DNA of 5,176 nt from an uncultured Coriobacteriaceae bacterium (GTDB taxonomy: Bacteria > Actinomycetota > Coriobacteriia > Coriobacteriales > UMGS124), in assembly GCA_902783515.1 (NCBI GenBank), contig CACZRK010000368.1:1-5176 (forward strand), written 5' to 3'. Of this stretch, positions 4,315 through 5,176 are shown piece by piece. Below the pieces are notes generated by a model. That model made no database searches, was not told where the DNA came from, and saw only the letters and a program-made list of their open reading frames with translations. Numbering within the stretch: the first letter of the stretch is position 1; every line of letters starts with the position of its first letter. A program made the position numbers and the translations under genes.

Positions 4315-5175
4315 ATGGCCACATGTCAGCCCCATACGCCGCACGCGCCGACACTCGCCTCGACCCTCCCTGCGAACGCGACGTCTGTCTCGGTTGCCTC
4401 GCTTGACGCATCCGCCCCAAACGCCCGCGCGACGCCCGACGCCCCGGTGGCTCCCGCGGCCATGGACACGAGTCGCCTGCGCCGCATGCTCGGCGACGAG
4501 GGCGTGGCGAGGCTCGCGGCGGCGCGCGTGCTCGTCGTCGGCCTCGGCGGTGTGGGCTCGAGCTGCGCGGAGGCGCTCGCCCGCGCCGGCGTCGGCCACC
4601 TGTCGGTCGTCGACAAGGACGTCGTGGAGCCGAGCAACGCGAACCGGCAGGCGCTCGCGTTCCAGAGCACCATGGGGCGCCCGAAAGCCGAGGTCATGCG
4701 TGCCATGATCCTGGACATCAACCCGGCGGCGGACGTCAATGCCCGCCGGATGTTCGTCCAGGCGCACAACGTGGCCGAGGTCTTTGACCCGCGGCCTGAC
4801 TTCGCGGTGGACGCCGTGGACTCGGTCGCCCCCAAGCTCGCGCTCGCCCAGTACGCCTTCCAGCACGACGTTCCCCTCGTGAGCGCCATGGGCGCCGGCA
4901 ACAAGTACGACCCAACGCGCTTCGAGTTCGCGGACATCGCGCAGACGAGCGTCTGCCCGCTCGCCAAGGCCATGCGGCGCGAGTGCCGCCGGCGCGGGAT
5001 CGGTCGGCTGCGTGTGCTCTACTCGCGGGAGGAGCCGCTCCCCGTGCCGCTCGCGCCGGGCGGGACGCGTGGCGACCGCTCCAACATCGGCACGATGAGC
5101 TACATGCCCCCGATCATGGGACAGATGATCGCGGGCGACGTCATCCGCGCGATCCTCGGGCTCCCGCGCGCCTAG
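4315..5175 (+). CDS. tcdA: tRNA threonylcarbamoyladenosine dehydratase (ThiF/MoeB fold)
   Basis: The enzyme uses ATP to dehydrate t6A at position 37 of ANN-decoding tRNAs to its cyclic form (ct6A), acting in the cytoplasm. The 286 residues show an E1-like adenylating fold. The nucleotide-binding loop is GLGGVGS (76-82), the acidic residue ending the second strand is D100, NANRQ lies at 108-112, K124 follows, and DAVDS lies at 166-170. The segment TSVCPLAKAMRRECRRRGI (211-229) corresponds to the dPLakklR-type segment that distinguishes TcdA (YgdL/CsdL) from ThiF and MoeB. The C-terminus is hydrophobic, without a transmembrane anchor I can support. Residues 1-49 form an Ala/Pro/Thr/Ser-rich extension absent from typical TcdA, which begins near MDTSRLRRML (residue 50, ATG at 4462). 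The start at 4315 is backed by AAGGA. The gene begins three bases after the regulator's stop codon, so the two are probably one transcript. Confidence 0.9.
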   Translation: MATCQPHTPHAPTLASTLPANATSVSVASLDASAPNARATPDAPVAPAAMDTSRLRRMLGDEGVARLAAARVLVVGLGGVGSSCAEALARAGVGHLSVVDKDVVEPSNANRQALAFQSTMGRPKAEVMRAMILDINPAADVNARRMFVQAHNVAEVFDPRPDFAVDAVDSVAPKLALAQYAFQHDVPLVSAMGAGNKYDPTRFEFADIAQTSVCPLAKAMRRECRRRGIGRLRVLYSREEPLPVPLAPGGTRGDRSNIGTMSYMPPIMGQMIAGDVIRAILGLPRA

Positions 5176-5176
5176 C

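Noticed and set aside
2977..4866. Long minus-strand open frame of 629 codons
   Set aside because: It lies antisense to both the LuxR-type regulator and tcdA and crosses their junction. Its composition is Arg/Asp/Gly/Ala/His-rich without recognisable motifs.

Overview
The window is very GC-rich. It carries three convincing protein genes plus about 900 bp of non-coding sequence on the left. The gene content points to an anaerobic actinobacterium of the class Coriobacteriia (the Olsenella, Collinsella, Eggerthella kind). Two features suggest this: a regulator fusing a 12-helix membrane domain to a LuxR-type DNA-binding domain, and a Tat-exported iron-sulfur protein encoded beside it. Both types are abundant in that class. 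The assignment is an inference from family knowledge, not from a database match.

Layout. Positions 1-893 hold no gene I can support. Within them, 359-617 is a structured non-coding element. Two short arrays of a 31-bp-period repeat face each other in opposite orientation across a 114-bp AT-rich core, which itself holds two perfect TATAAT boxes and a long interrupted stem. On the minus strand, 2375-894 encodes a 493-residue Tat-signal protein with two C-terminal [4Fe-4S] motifs and extra conserved-looking cysteines. A 382-bp divergent intergenic region (2376-2757) follows. It is rich in palindromes and contains three copies of GGATGTCC, counting both strands. On the plus strand, 2758-4311 encodes the membrane-bound LuxR-type regulator. 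Three bases later, 4315-5175 encodes a ThiF/MoeB-fold enzyme that I identify as the tRNA threonylcarbamoyladenosine dehydratase TcdA.

How the parts may work together. The divergent membrane LuxR regulator and exported Fe-S protein look like a sensor-target pair. The regulator could sense a molecule in or across the membrane and switch the exported redox protein, itself, or both, through sites in the shared intergenic region. The repeated GGATGTCC motif and the 19-bp palindrome are the best operator candidates. tcdA appears to be co-transcribed behind the regulator but is a housekeeping tRNA-modification gene with no obvious mechanistic link.

The least explained part of the window is the inverted repeat-array element at 359-617. 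No gene or standard feature type accounts for it.
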